Shown here in pieces: positions 18,279 to 26,661 of a stretch of DNA of 46,125 nucleotides. How positions within the stretch are numbered: the stretch's first letter is position 1; each line of letters begins with the position of its first letter. Under the pieces are notes generated by a model. That model worked only from the letters and a program-made list of their open reading frames with translations. It did no database searches and had not been told where the DNA came from. The position numbers and the translations under genes are program-made. The stretch covers positions 155,640 to 201,764 of the forward strand of contig NZ_JACIDF010000007.1 in the NCBI RefSeq assembly GCF_014196195.1. The letters are read 5' to 3'. This DNA comes from Anoxybacteroides rupiense (GTDB taxonomy: Bacteria > Bacillota > Bacilli > Bacillales > Anoxybacillaceae).

Positions 18279-18521
18279 ATGGATGAACAACAACGTCAGG
18301 AAGAAAAGCAACCGAAGCGGCGCTGGAGACGGTCCCGCACTCGCTTGTTTCCGATTTGGTTCCGTCTTTTGCTTGTGCTCGTGTTGGTGGTGATCAGCAC
18401 GGCTGCTGGCGCCATGATTGGCTATAGCGTTCTTGGCGATGGCAAGCCGCTTGATGTGTTAAAGCCGGCGACATGGCAGCACATCGTCGAGATTGTGACA
18501 AAGGATGTGAACAGCAAGTAG
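18279..18521 (+). CDS. EpuA-type small membrane protein (annotated elsewhere as RNA polymerase subunit beta-like)
   Basis: 80 residues: a charged, very basic N-terminus (KQPKRRWRRSRTR), one transmembrane segment (about 29-50), and a short outer part ending in a conserved-looking GDGKPLDVLKPATWQHIVEIV. This layout matches the EpuA family (PF11772), which databases often label DNA-directed RNA polymerase subunit beta without functional proof. GAAGGAGATG precedes the ATG. It begins 16 bases after flhP, suggesting one transcript. Confidence 0.75.
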   Translation: MDEQQRQEEKQPKRRWRRSRTRLFPIWFRLLLVLVLVVISTAAGAMIGYSVLGDGKPLDVLKPATWQHIVEIVTKDVNSK

Positions 18522-18629
18522 CCGTTACGCTAAACGGCATCTGCTTATGAATATACGGTCTCGCGCGCGCGGCTTGTGATGCGCTTTCATCGATGTCGAG
18601 GAGCAGAGAAAATCAAAGGAGGCATATAG

Positions 18630-19067
18630 ATGTTTGATATCCAGCAAATTCAAGAAATCATCCCGCACCGTTACCCTTTTTTATTAATTGATCGAATTTT
18701 AGAGGTTGAAGAAGGAAAGCGGGCCATCGGTTTGAAAAATGTCAGTGCGAATGAGCACTTTTTTGTCGGCCATTTTCCTGAATATCCGGTGATGCCGGGC
18801 GTTCTTATTGTCGAAGCGCTGGCGCAGGTTGGAGCCGTTGCGCTGCTGATGAAAGAAGAAAATCGCGGCCGTCTCGCTTTTTTTGCCGGCATCGATAGCT
18901 GCCGATTTAAAAAGCAGGTCAAGCCGGGCGATCAGCTTCGCCTAGAAGTCGAGATTATCCGCAGCAAAGGAGCCATCGGCAAAGGACGCGGCATTGCGAC
19001 AGTGGATGGAGAAATCGTCTGCGAAACCGAAATCACCTTTGCTCTTGGCGAAAAGAAAGACGCGTAA
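18630..19067 (+). CDS. fabZ: 3-hydroxyacyl-[acyl-carrier-protein] dehydratase FabZ
   Basis: Hot-dog fold dehydratase of fatty-acid elongation, 145 residues. The catalytic His lies in [15 protein letters not shown] and the catalytic Glu in [10 protein letters not shown], 14 residues later, as in the family. The N-terminal [17 protein letters not shown] is diagnostic. AAAGGAGG precedes the ATG. The fabZ gene also follows the flhO-flhP region in Bacillus subtilis. No FapR-type operator was recognised in the 108-base gap upstream; that gap contains only a small GCCGTT/AACGGC hairpin at 18521-18538. Confidence 0.95.
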   Translation: MFDIQQIQEIIPHRYPFLLIDRILEVEEGKRAIGLKNVSANEHFFVGHFPEYPVMPGVLIVEALAQVGAVALLMKEENRGRLAFFAGIDSCRFKKQVKPGDQLRLEVEIIRSKGAIGKGRGIATVDGEIVCETEITFALGEKKDA

Positions 19068-19161
19068 ATCGACCAGTCATGCATGAAATTCTCCTTTCTG
19101 GATAAGATAAGCAAAGATGGGTCTGAAACACTTATCAATGATCGACAGAAAGGAGAAAAGA

Positions 19162-19512
19162 ATGATGAAGAGACAAGCTTTGCTCATTCGGCTGTTTAGC
19201 GTATTGGTCGCCATGGCGCTGGCAACAGGATGTAATGCCAACCGCGACAACGATACGCAAAATCCTCCGCCACCGGCCAACAATGAGACAAACGATATCC
19301 AAGATCGAGATGTGAATCCGGCAGACGACATCAACCAAAACGATGATGTCGATAATGATAACAACGTGCCGAACCATGATACCAACTCATTGCCTCCTGG
19401 CGATGATACAAACAATGGACCTGGCGATGACGAGAACGATACCGTTCCGGATCCAGAAGATGCTGTTGAAGACCCTCAGGATACCAACGACAGAGACAAT
19501 CGAGATGAATAA
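19162..19512 (+). CDS. small Asp/Asn-rich lipoprotein
   Basis: 116 residues from the ATG behind AAAGGAGA. Residues 1-23 are a lipoprotein signal ending LATG before Cys24. The mature part of 93 residues has almost no hydrophobic residues: 24 Asp and 20 Asn make up 47%, with Pro and Gly spacers. It should be disordered, strongly acidic and attached to the outer face of the membrane. Function unknown; cation binding is a guess. It is followed by a strong terminator and is probably its own unit or the end of the fabZ transcript. Confidence 0.8.
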   Translation: MMKRQALLIRLFSVLVAMALATGCNANRDNDTQNPPPPANNETNDIQDRDVNPADDINQNDDVDNDNNVPNHDTNSLPPGDDTNNGPGDDENDTVPDPEDAVEDPQDTNDRDNRDE

Positions 19513-19515
19513 TCG

Positions 19516-19544
19516 AAAAACCGCCTCCTCAGGGCGGTTTTTTT
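19516..19544 (+). terminator. intrinsic terminator of the lipoprotein gene
   Basis: CCGCC (19521-19525) and GGCGG (19533-19537), extended by the flanking A and T runs, are followed by seven T. It begins just after the stop codon. Confidence 0.9.
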
Positions 19545-19759
19545 GTTGAAAGAGATGGAGCAGCCGAGCAGCTGACGTAACTTAACATGTGAGAATATGA
19601 ACTCAATGGATCAGATAGACAAACAACACGCTTCACAGAACCGCAAGCGGGTTTGGAAAACGGCGTTGTTCAGAGCTTTTGTGTTGGCGTGTGGAAGGCC
19701 CATCGCCACCTGCTTTTGACCGCAAGTATTGGCGAGTGTCATTGGCTCTATAGCTGGAT

Positions 19760-20824
19760 TTAGATCGTTTCTTCTTTCTGTTCCGCTTCCCAGCGGTCAA
19801 TTTCCTCACGAACGATAGGCGCTACTTCTTTTCCAAGCAATTCAATCGCTTTCATGACATCTTCATGCGGCATGGAGCCAACCGGTACGTGGAGCATAAA
19901 ACGCGTAATCCCCACATTTTTGCGGAGAAAAATAATTTTTTCCGCTACGGTTTTCGGATCTCCCACATATAAGGCCCCCTCCAGTCTTCGGGCCGCATCA
20001 AATGTCTCTCGAGTGTATGGAGCCCATCCGCGTTCTCTTCCGATGACATTCATGGCATACTGGGTGGACGGGAAAAATTTTTCCGCAGCGATATCCGTAT
20101 TTTCCGCGATAAACCCATGAGAGTGCGAAGCGACCGTTAATTTTGCCGGATCGTGGCCATATTGTTTCGCCGTCCGCTTATACAACTTCACAAGTGGCGC
20201 AAAATGCAGCGGGCTGCCGCCGATAATGGCCAAAACGAGCGGCAAACCGAGCATGCCGGCGCGAGCGACAGATTCCGGTGTTCCGCCGCTGGCAATCCAG
20301 ACAGGCAGCGGATTTTGGACAGGGCGCGGATAAACGCCTCGATGTTGAATGGCTGGCCGAAATTTTCCGCTCCAGGAGACTATTTCTGATTCGCGAATGT
20401 TTAACAGCAACTCCAGCTTTTCGTTGAAAAGCTCGTGGTAATCTTCTAAGTCATAACCAAACAGCGGGAAGGATTCAATAAAAGACCCCCGTCCTGCCAT
20501 GATTTCCGCCCGTCCGTTTGAAATCGCATCGACGGTTGAAAATTGCTGGAAGACTCGAACGGGATCATCAGAAGACAGGACGGTGACGGCGCTTGTCAGG
20601 CGAATGCGCTTGGTCAGTGCGGCCGCTGCCGCTAAAATAGTAGCTGGACTCGAACTGGCGTAGTCTTTCCGATGATGTTCTCCCACTCCGAAAACATCAA
20701 GCCCGACTTGATCAGCCAATGTAATCTCCTCAATTACTTCCCGGATCCGTTCGGCATGGCTGATCGTCTTGCCCGTATGGACATCCGGGGTTGTTTCGAC
20801 AAATGTAGTGACACCTATCTCCAT
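19760..20824 (-). CDS. luciferase-like (LLM class) flavin-dependent oxidoreductase
   Basis: 354 residues with the LLM/bacterial-luciferase TIM-barrel pattern: MEIGVTTFVETT at the N-terminus, GLDVFGVGEHHRKDYASSSP (family GEHH motif), then RIRLTSAVTVLSSDDPVRVFQQ and GRAEIMAGRGSF for flavin binding. It probably acts as an FMN-dependent monooxygenase or reductase with an unknown substrate. It has its own promoter upstream and no cotranscribed neighbour. The substrate cannot be inferred from context. Confidence 0.85.
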   Translation of the reverse strand: MEIGVTTFVETTPDVHTGKTISHAERIREVIEEITLADQVGLDVFGVGEHHRKDYASSSPATILAAAAALTKRIRLTSAVTVLSSDDPVRVFQQFSTVDAISNGRAEIMAGRGSFIESFPLFGYDLEDYHELFNEKLELLLNIRESEIVSWSGKFRPAIQHRGVYPRPVQNPLPVWIASGGTPESVARAGMLGLPLVLAIIGGSPLHFAPLVKLYKRTAKQYGHDPAKLTVASHSHGFIAENTDIAAEKFFPSTQYAMNVIGRERGWAPYTRETFDAARRLEGALYVGDPKTVAEKIIFLRKNVGITRFMLHVPVGSMPHEDVMKAIELLGKEVAPIVREEIDRWEAEQKEETI

Positions 20825-20862
20825 TTTTTATCCCTCGCTTATGTTCTGTATAGTCTGACATT

Positions 20863-20891
20863 ATCATAGTAAACGTCTCAGCTCAAATCAA
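20863..20891 (-). promoter_or_regulatory. sigma-A promoter of the LLM oxidoreductase
   Basis: On the minus strand TTGATT (20891-20886), 17 bases, TATGAT (20868-20863) lies about 40 bases before the ATG. Confidence 0.6.
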
Positions 20892-21315
20892 TCACCTTGT
20901 TTATCGCAGGCGGTTGATCCCTCCTCCTTGTCTGCCAAGCGTTTTCCAGACAACCGAACTCGTTCGTGCGTGGTGGAAGATGATTGTTGGAGAGCAGTTA
21001 CCGTTTCTTTTGCCCTTGTGTTATTTTTCTTTTTTGTCGCTCATTCCATCGTTTCTCATGGCTTGATTGGAAGCATTGATGGGCTTGCGGGAGCCTCATG
21101 ATTGGCACGATTGAGCCAAACGCGATAAAATGAGAGCATCACCATAAGTTGTAGGTAGCCAACCATGAGTATCGTGAAGCATGGCTGATGGTTTGATAGG
21201 ATTGGATTTCTGCTTTTGCCTAAGCAAGGCTCGGCATTCTTATATGAGATCATGAATGACCTCTGTTGGTGAGATTGGATGAACGAAAAGATAGGAAAGG
21301 CGTGGAAAATAAACA
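20892..21315. other. intergenic region with no gene seen
   Basis: 424 bases between the divergent LLM oxidoreductase and HAD genes. Short open frames on both strands lack ribosome sites and recognisable protein patterns. I saw no RNA gene or strong hairpin here. Confidence 0.5.
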
Positions 21316-22173
21316 ATGAAATTAATAGCGATTGATATGGATGGAACGCTGTTAAACAGCGCAGGAAGGGTAACCGCTGAAAATGCGGCAGCGATCAAGC
21401 AGGCACAAGCTCAAGGGATCGAGGTGGTTATTGCGACGGGGCGCACGTATTATACAGCCAGCGGTCCGTTAAGAGAAGCGGATCTTCGCGTTCCCATCAT
21501 TTGTTTGAATGGGGCTGATGTCCGCGATCAGGATGGACGGCAGCTGACGCGTATCCCGCTTGACGCTTCGTTGTTTCTTGAAGTCGATCAAGCATGCCAA
21601 GAGCACGGCGTCCACTTGGAAGTATGCACGAATGAAGGCATTTATTCCAAAAGCAAGGAGAAATCGTTGCAGATCCGGCTGGATATCGCTCAGAGCGCGA
21701 ACGAACAGGCTGATGAGGAGCGTGTAAGGCGGCAGTTTGCCGATTATATCGCTTCCGGGTATCTGCGTTGGACGGATCACTTTCAGCCATTGTTGGACCG
21801 CGGGATTGACATCTATAAGCTTCTCCTTTTTTCCTTAGATCAAGAAGCGCTCGCCCATGTTAAGAACACATTTATAGCATGTGAAGCGCTTTGTGTTACA
21901 TCGTCTGCCCATCACAATCTTGAAATCAATCATCGCGATGCGCAAAAAGGGATCGCGCTCGAAAGATGGGCGGCAAAACGAGGAATCGATATGAGCGAGG
22001 TCGTGGCGATTGGCGACAATTTAAACGATCTTTCGATGCTGCAAAAAGCGGGGAGAAGCGTCGCGATGGGCAATGCGGAAGAAGAAGTGAAGCGCATCTG
22101 CCATTGGGTTACTAAAACAAACAACGAACACGGCGTTGCTTATGCGATACGTGAAATGCTCCAAAATATCTAA
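21316..22173 (+). CDS. Cof-type HAD-IIB phosphatase (YwpJ-like)
   Basis: Cytoplasmic sugar-phosphate or nucleotide phosphatase, 285 residues. HAD motifs: IDMDGTLLNS (motif I, nucleophile Asp8), ATGRTYY (motif II), and VVAIGDNLNDLSML (motif IV), with the Cof cap domain between. The region resembles Bacillus subtilis ywpJ, which lies near fabZ there. The substrate cannot be set from sequence, since the family is promiscuous. The ribosome site (GGAAAGGCG) is moderate. Confidence 0.88.
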   Translation: MKLIAIDMDGTLLNSAGRVTAENAAAIKQAQAQGIEVVIATGRTYYTASGPLREADLRVPIICLNGADVRDQDGRQLTRIPLDASLFLEVDQACQEHGVHLEVCTNEGIYSKSKEKSLQIRLDIAQSANEQADEERVRRQFADYIASGYLRWTDHFQPLLDRGIDIYKLLLFSLDQEALAHVKNTFIACEALCVTSSAHHNLEINHRDAQKGIALERWAAKRGIDMSEVVAIGDNLNDLSMLQKAGRSVAMGNAEEEVKRICHWVTKTNNEHGVAYAIREMLQNI

Positions 22174-22185
22174 GGGCGTTGGGAA

Positions 22186-22229
22186 GGGCTGCAGCGATCG
22201 AAGCTGAGCGGCCTGGTTTGTTTTTTTTT
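22186..22229 (+). terminator. probable terminator of the HAD gene
   Basis: An imperfect GC-rich hairpin (GGGCTGCAGC with GCTGAGCGGCCT) is followed by TTTGTTTTTTTTT. Confidence 0.55.
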
Positions 22230-22278
22230 CTCAGGAAGCCCTATTTTTAGCGGCATTTGCGAAAGTGGGAGATGCATG

Positions 22279-22309
22279 GCGGTCACAGAACGTGAATGTC
22301 TGTGACCGC
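22279..22309. repeat. perfect hairpin downstream of the LacI gene
   Basis: GCGGTCACAGA and its exact complement are separated by nine bases. It lies between the convergent HAD and LacI genes. No good T-run follows on either strand, so its role as a terminator is uncertain. Confidence 0.45.
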
Positions 22310-22356
22310 AAACCTTTTATCTACATACCGTTTCAAGGCAGAGATTTTTTGAAAGA

Positions 22357-23391
22357 TTAACTGCTTTTATTCACGATTTGTTTTGGAGCCGGAGCGGTCG
22401 ATTCCCGTTTAATCAGCTTGGAAGAAAGCAGCATCTCCTGGAATGGCTCGTGGGGATGCTCCATTCTCCAGAAAAGCTGTTCGACTGCCCGTTTCCCGTA
22501 AAGCTCTAGGTCAATATCGACCGTTGTTGTTTTCGGAGTTGAAATTTTTGATAATTGTCCATTATCGTAGCTGCATATGGATGCTTGCTCTGGAACGAGA
22601 ATCCCTTGCTGTCTCAAGCCGGAATTGACTAAAAACCCGAGTCCGTCGTTGACGCAAAACCATGCGGTCGGCTGCTGCTTCAATTGGCGGATATAGCCGA
22701 GGATCGTCTCTTCCTTTTCTTCGGCATCTGTAAAAAGAAACGCGGGATTCGGTTCCATCCCATAATCTCTGAGCGCGAGCAAATATCCTTCGTACCGTTC
22801 TTCATAGCTCGGCGAATAATCAATATCGCCGACAAACGCAATATCGCGATGGTTTAATTCAATCAGATGCTGAACGGCGACATAGGCGCCAAAACGATTG
22901 TTCGTGAGTACCGCATCGGCATGAATATTGGGATGATGGTGATCGACGAGAACGGTCGGAATGCCCGTCGAAATCACTTTGTTGATATAGTCTGTGCTGA
23001 TGTGGGAAAGAATTAAAACGCCATCGACTGTTTTGTTTTCAATAAACGCCGGCAGGATGAGCCGGTTTTTTTGTTCTTGATGAATCGATTGGATATGCAA
23101 ATGCATGCCGCGTTTTAACACTTCTTTTTCAATGCTTAAATAAATTTCGCCAAAAAAATTTTTAAATGAAAAGGCGCGGTCAGAGGCAATCAGCCCGATG
23201 TTTCCCGTCCTTTTTTGGCTGGTTTGCTTTCGGGAGTCAGGATATTGATACCCCATTTCTTTCGCTACGCGCATCACAAGCTCGCGCGTTTCTTCACTGA
23301 CCCCATCTTTCCCTCGAAGCGCCTGCGAAACAGAATTTTTCGATATGTTTAACCGATCTGCGATATCTTGCATCGTAACTTTCTTTTTCAT
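22357..23391 (-). CDS. LacI-family repressor of the mannoside locus
   Basis: 344 residues. The N-terminal helix-turn-helix (VTMQDIADRLNISKNSVSQALRGKDGVS) is followed by a periplasmic-binding-like sugar-sensing domain (GNIGLIASDR to SICSYDNGQLS). Asn-Ser in SKNSVSQAL stands where most LacI proteins have Ala-Thr-Val-Ser, so the recognition helix is unusual. It is divergent from the mannoside genes and shares a 770-base control region holding TTTGTAACGTTACAAA-type palindromes, its likely operators. The effector is probably a mannoside or phosphosugar. Confidence 0.88.
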   Translation of the reverse strand: MKKKVTMQDIADRLNISKNSVSQALRGKDGVSEETRELVMRVAKEMGYQYPDSRKQTSQKRTGNIGLIASDRAFSFKNFFGEIYLSIEKEVLKRGMHLHIQSIHQEQKNRLILPAFIENKTVDGVLILSHISTDYINKVISTGIPTVLVDHHHPNIHADAVLTNNRFGAYVAVQHLIELNHRDIAFVGDIDYSPSYEERYEGYLLALRDYGMEPNPAFLFTDAEEKEETILGYIRQLKQQPTAWFCVNDGLGFLVNSGLRQQGILVPEQASICSYDNGQLSKISTPKTTTVDIDLELYGKRAVEQLFWRMEHPHEPFQEMLLSSKLIKRESTAPAPKQIVNKSS

Positions 23392-23863
23392 TTTTCACAC
23401 CTACTATCTTTCTGCAGTTTAGCGATACACACGCGGGCCATTCACCTTGCTGAGATGGGAGGGCATCAATCATGACCTGTTCACTTAAACCAAGCGCCAA
23501 GTGTAGGAGCCTATTAATGATTCCATTCAAATCGCTTGATTTTTAGCTGTTCCATCCGCTGGACATGTTGATCCATCATGCTCTTCTCGAACCATGAATG
23601 CTTTGCGGACAGATGGTTTGGCCCCCTCGCTCTTGTTCGAGGGAAGAGGCGGAAAAGCTGGTGTTCCCTCAGGTCATTCTACGTTTTTCATCAAATAATC
23701 GCTCACCAACATGTATTGAAAACGGCTGGGATGGTTGTCATTCATTATTATAAGCCGGAAAGCGGCTGACAGCTATCCTGCAATTTGTCATCGTCCTCTA
23801 GTAAGGAAAGGAGTCGTTTGTAAATAAAAAAATAACATAAATGACCTAACATTACAATAATTA

Positions 23864-23879
23864 TTAATAACGTTACAAT
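23864..23879. promoter_or_regulatory. upstream LacI-type operator (O2)
   Basis: TTAATAACGTTACAAT matches the perfect operator at 24021 in 13 of 16 positions and has the same central CG. It is 157 bases upstream of that site, a spacing suited to DNA looping. Confidence 0.5.
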
Positions 23880-23948
23880 ATTATTTGTAATGGTAAGAAA
23901 GTCTATTATATAAAATAAAAGTTCATTCGTAAAATTCATAAAAAAGTA

Positions 23949-23977
23949 TTGACGAGCAAAACAAAAGGTGAAATAAT
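23949..23977 (+). promoter_or_regulatory. sigma-A promoter of the mannoside operon
   Basis: TTGACG, 17 bases, AATAAT: five of six at each box. Transcription would start near 23984, giving a leader of about 180 bases that contains the operator and the cre-like site. Confidence 0.7.
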
Positions 23978-24020
23978 TTATTGAAAGATTACAAAAATAA
24001 AGTAATCAATTACAAATCAT

Positions 24021-24036
24021 TTTGTAACGTTACAAA
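24021..24036. promoter_or_regulatory. main LacI-type operator (O1)
   Basis: TTTGTAACGTTACAAA is a perfect 16-bp palindrome with the central CG typical of LacI-family operators. It lies just downstream of the predicted start site. A second inverted pair, GATTAC/GTAATC, is at 23987-24007. Confidence 0.7.
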
Positions 24037-24053
24037 TAATTTCTTTACTGTTT

Positions 24054-24067
24054 GTTAAGCGCTTTCA
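24054..24067 (+). promoter_or_regulatory. cre-like site for CcpA
   Basis: GTTAAGCGCTTTCA fits the cre consensus TGNAANCGNTNNCA in 12 of 14 positions. Downstream of the start site it would act as a catabolite-repression roadblock. Confidence 0.5.
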
Positions 24068-24165
24068 TTTTCTTGGGTTATGAATGTGTTTCCCAGTCGC
24101 CTTTGGTAGAGGAAAAAGCTGTTATGACCGTGTATCAAAGATCATCAGTTTGGAGGAATGGATGT

Positions 24166-25233
24166 ATGAATGTTTATCGCTTTCCGGAAAACCCGCTTAT
24201 CACCCCAAAAGATGTGAAACCTTTTCACGATCATCATGAGGTGATAGGGGTATTTAATGCAGGAGTCGCTAAATACAATGGGGAATTTTTGCTGCTGCTT
24301 CGGGTGGCCGAACGACCAATCAGCCAAGACACTCAGCTCGTCAAAGCACCCGTCATTGATTTTTCAAACGGCGAAGGGAAGTTAAAGGTGATTGAACTGC
24401 ATAAGCAGGATGCCCGATTTGATTTTTCTGATCCTCGTGTCATTGCCTATAAAGATTCTGCGCGCGGAGTCGCTTATTTAACATCGATATCGTATATTCG
24501 CATTGCCCGCAGCAAAGACGGGCGTCATTTTACGATTGATGACAAGCCGTTTATTTATCCGGAAACCAAACGGGAAGCATGGGGGGTAGAAGACCCGCGC
24601 GTTACGCAAATTGGCGATACGTATTACATTCAATATAGTGCGGTATCGGCAGAAGGAATTGGCGTCGGGCTCGTCTCTACAAAGGACTTTGTCACTTATG
24701 AACGATTAGGATTGATGCTTCATCCGGAAAATAAAGATGTCGCGATTTTCCCTGAAAAAATTAACGGAAAGTATTACGCCTTGCATCGTCCGGTACCAAA
24801 AGGAATTGGCAGGCCGGAAATTTGGATTGCGGAATCGGATAATTTGCTGTACTGGGGAAACCATCAATATTTGTTGGGGTTGAGCGAGGACGGCTGGGAT
24901 AATGGCCGGATTGGCGGAGGAGCCGTTCCGTTTAAGACGGATAAGGGATGGCTGGAAATCTATCATGCTGCGGATCGGCATGACCGCTATTGTTTGGGGG
25001 CGTTGCTTCTTGATCTGAATGATCCGACTAAAATTCTTGCAAAAACAGAGGAGCCGATTTTAGAGCCGCAAGCCGATTACGAAAAAAACGGGTTTTTCGG
25101 CAATGTTGTCTTCACTTGCGGGGCATTGCTGGAAGGAGATAAAGTGATCATTTATTATGGCGCGGCTGATGAGGCGATTGCGGGTGCCGAGCTCAGCCTG
25201 AACGAAATGATGGAAAAGTTAGTTTACATGTAA
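24166..25233 (+). CDS. GH130 family mannoside phosphorylase or mannosidase
   Basis: Five-bladed beta-propeller enzyme of the GH130 family, 355 residues from the ATG behind TGGAGGA; an open frame extends upstream but lacks a ribosome site. Family marks are the WGVEDPRVT stretch with the catalytic Asp, YALHRPVPKG and GNVVFTCGALLEGDKVIIYYGAADEAIA. There is no signal peptide, so it works in the cytoplasm on imported beta-mannosides, releasing mannose 1-phosphate if it is a phosphorylase. The neighbours (ABC importer, ManA) support a mannoside substrate; the exact linkage is unknown. Confidence 0.88.
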   Translation: MNVYRFPENPLITPKDVKPFHDHHEVIGVFNAGVAKYNGEFLLLLRVAERPISQDTQLVKAPVIDFSNGEGKLKVIELHKQDARFDFSDPRVIAYKDSARGVAYLTSISYIRIARSKDGRHFTIDDKPFIYPETKREAWGVEDPRVTQIGDTYYIQYSAVSAEGIGVGLVSTKDFVTYERLGLMLHPENKDVAIFPEKINGKYYALHRPVPKGIGRPEIWIAESDNLLYWGNHQYLLGLSEDGWDNGRIGGGAVPFKTDKGWLEIYHAADRHDRYCLGALLLDLNDPTKILAKTEEPILEPQADYEKNGFFGNVVFTCGALLEGDKVIIYYGAADEAIAGAELSLNEMMEKLVYM

Positions 25234-25265
25234 TCAAGTCTCTCATTCTCGCGAATGGATCCATG

Positions 25266-25298
25266 GTGAAAAAGGCAACTTTTTTTGTTGTCTTTTCC
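25266..25298 (+). promoter_or_regulatory. intercistronic hairpin between the GH130 and binding-protein genes
   Basis: GAAAAAGGCAAC and GTTGTCTTTTCC pair around a seven-T loop. Such hairpins before binding-protein genes often stabilise a processed mRNA end and raise binding-protein output. Confidence 0.45.
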
Positions 25299-25332
25299 AT
25301 TATAAAATTTTAGTTTTGAAGGGGGAATACGC

Positions 25333-26661
25333 ATGAAAAAGAAAGGTTTTGTCCAAATGGCAGCGGCATTGCTTACGGTCGCTCTGATCAGCGCCGGATG
25401 TCAAAATGCCGACAAAGACACGGGTGCGAAAGAAGGGAAATCGAGCCAAACCGTGACATTTGATTTTTGGGCTGCCCCTAATCCGACACAGCAAGCTTTT
25501 TGGAAGAGTATGGCAGATGAATATATGAAGGATCATCCGAATGTGAAAATCAAAGTGTCGCCGATGCCGGAAAGCCCTTCATCTGAAGCGGGAATTCAAT
25601 CAGCGATCGCCTCTGGGCATGCTCCGGCGGTTTCTGAAAATATTTCAAGGGGATTTGCCGCCCAGTTGGCCGCGAGCCGGGCCATTGTGCCGCTGGATGA
25701 ATTAAAGGGATTTGATGAGCTGATTGAACAACGGAATATGAAAACGACGATTTCGAGCTGGGAGTTCGCCGATCAGCATCAATATGTGTTGCCGATTTAT
25801 TCGAACGCCATGTTATTTGGCTGGAGAATGGATATTTTAAAGGAGCTTGGGTATCAAGAGCCGCCGAAAACGTATAGTGAGGTAATGGAGGTTGGCCAAA
25901 AACTTAAAGAAAAATATCCTGATAAATTTTTGTGGGCGCGGGCTGATTTAGTGAAGCCAACATGGTGGGCGAGATGGTTTGACTTCTTTATGTTATATAA
26001 TGCCGCTTCTGATGGCAATAACTTCATAAAGGGAAATCAACTCGTTGTAGACGATCAGGCAGGAGTGAAAACGCTGCAATTTTTTAAGGAGCTTCAGAAA
26101 AATGATTTACTGTTAACGCGGGAAGCAACCGATCCATTTGAAAATGCGACCTCCATTATGGTAGACCTTGGGCCGTGGACATTCCCGTACTGGGCAGAAA
26201 AGTTTCCAGAGATGAAATTTCAGCAAAATTATGCCTTGTCCTTACCTCCGGTGCCTGATGATGTCGATCCAAGCAAAGCGAAAACATTTGCCGATACAAA
26301 AGGTCTTGTAATTTATGCTTCGGCTACGAAAGAACAGCAGCAAGCGGCGTTCGATTTTATTCGCTGGGTTTATTCCGATGTGAAGCATGATTTGGATTGG
26401 TTCAAGCAAACGAATTTACCGCCTGCGCGCGATGATTTGTCCATAAATGAGGCCTTTGTCTCTTATTTGGAGGAAAATCCGCAATTAAAGCAATATGCAG
26501 AAAACATTCCGAACGCGATTCCGCCAGTTGATAATGAGAAAACGGTCGAAATCCAAGAGCTTATCGGAAAAGAAGCGTTAACACCTGTGATCAAAGGGCA
26601 AAAAACTCCTGAGAAAGCATGGGAGGACATGAAAAAGGCAATTGATGGGGTGTTAAAATAA
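25333..26661 (+). CDS. ABC transporter sugar-binding lipoprotein
   Basis: 442 residues. Lipoprotein signal with lipobox ISAG before Cys23, then a family-1 extracellular solute-binding fold (VTFDFWAAPNPTQQAFWKSM, later DLGPWTFPYW). It captures an oligosaccharide, by context a beta-mannoside, and delivers it to the two permeases encoded next. AAGGGGGAAT precedes the ATG. No ATPase gene is in the operon, so a shared MsmX-type ATPase elsewhere is likely. Confidence 0.92.
   Translation: MKKKGFVQMAAALLTVALISAGCQNADKDTGAKEGKSSQTVTFDFWAAPNPTQQAFWKSMADEYMKDHPNVKIKVSPMPESPSSEAGIQSAIASGHAPAVSENISRGFAAQLAASRAIVPLDELKGFDELIEQRNMKTTISSWEFADQHQYVLPIYSNAMLFGWRMDILKELGYQEPPKTYSEVMEVGQKLKEKYPDKFLWARADLVKPTWWARWFDFFMLYNAASDGNNFIKGNQLVVDDQAGVKTLQFFKELQKNDLLLTREATDPFENATSIMVDLGPWTFPYWAEKFPEMKFQQNYALSLPPVPDDVDPSKAKTFADTKGLVIYASATKEQQQAAFDFIRWVYSDVKHDLDWFKQTNLPPARDDLSINEAFVSYLEENPQLKQYAENIPNAIPPVDNEKTVEIQELIGKEALTPVIKGQKTPEKAWEDMKKAIDGVLK

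Larger units (their letters stand above)
23392..24165. other. long control region between lacI and the GH130 gene
   Basis: 774 bases without a supportable gene. The left 400 bases are ordinary in composition. From 23820 the sequence becomes very AT-rich and contains repeated TTACAA/TTGTAA half sites, two LacI-type operators, a sigma-A promoter and a cre-like site, listed separately. Confidence 0.7.

Noticed and set aside
18521-18538. GCCGTT/AACGGC hairpin as terminator of flhOP
   Set aside because: Only six base pairs and no T-run, so read-through to fabZ is possible.
23851-24036. Repeated TTACAA units as a replication-origin or iteron-like region
   Set aside because: Units are in both orientations, irregularly spaced and centred on a promoter divergent from a LacI gene. 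Operators are the simpler reading, and no replication gene is near.
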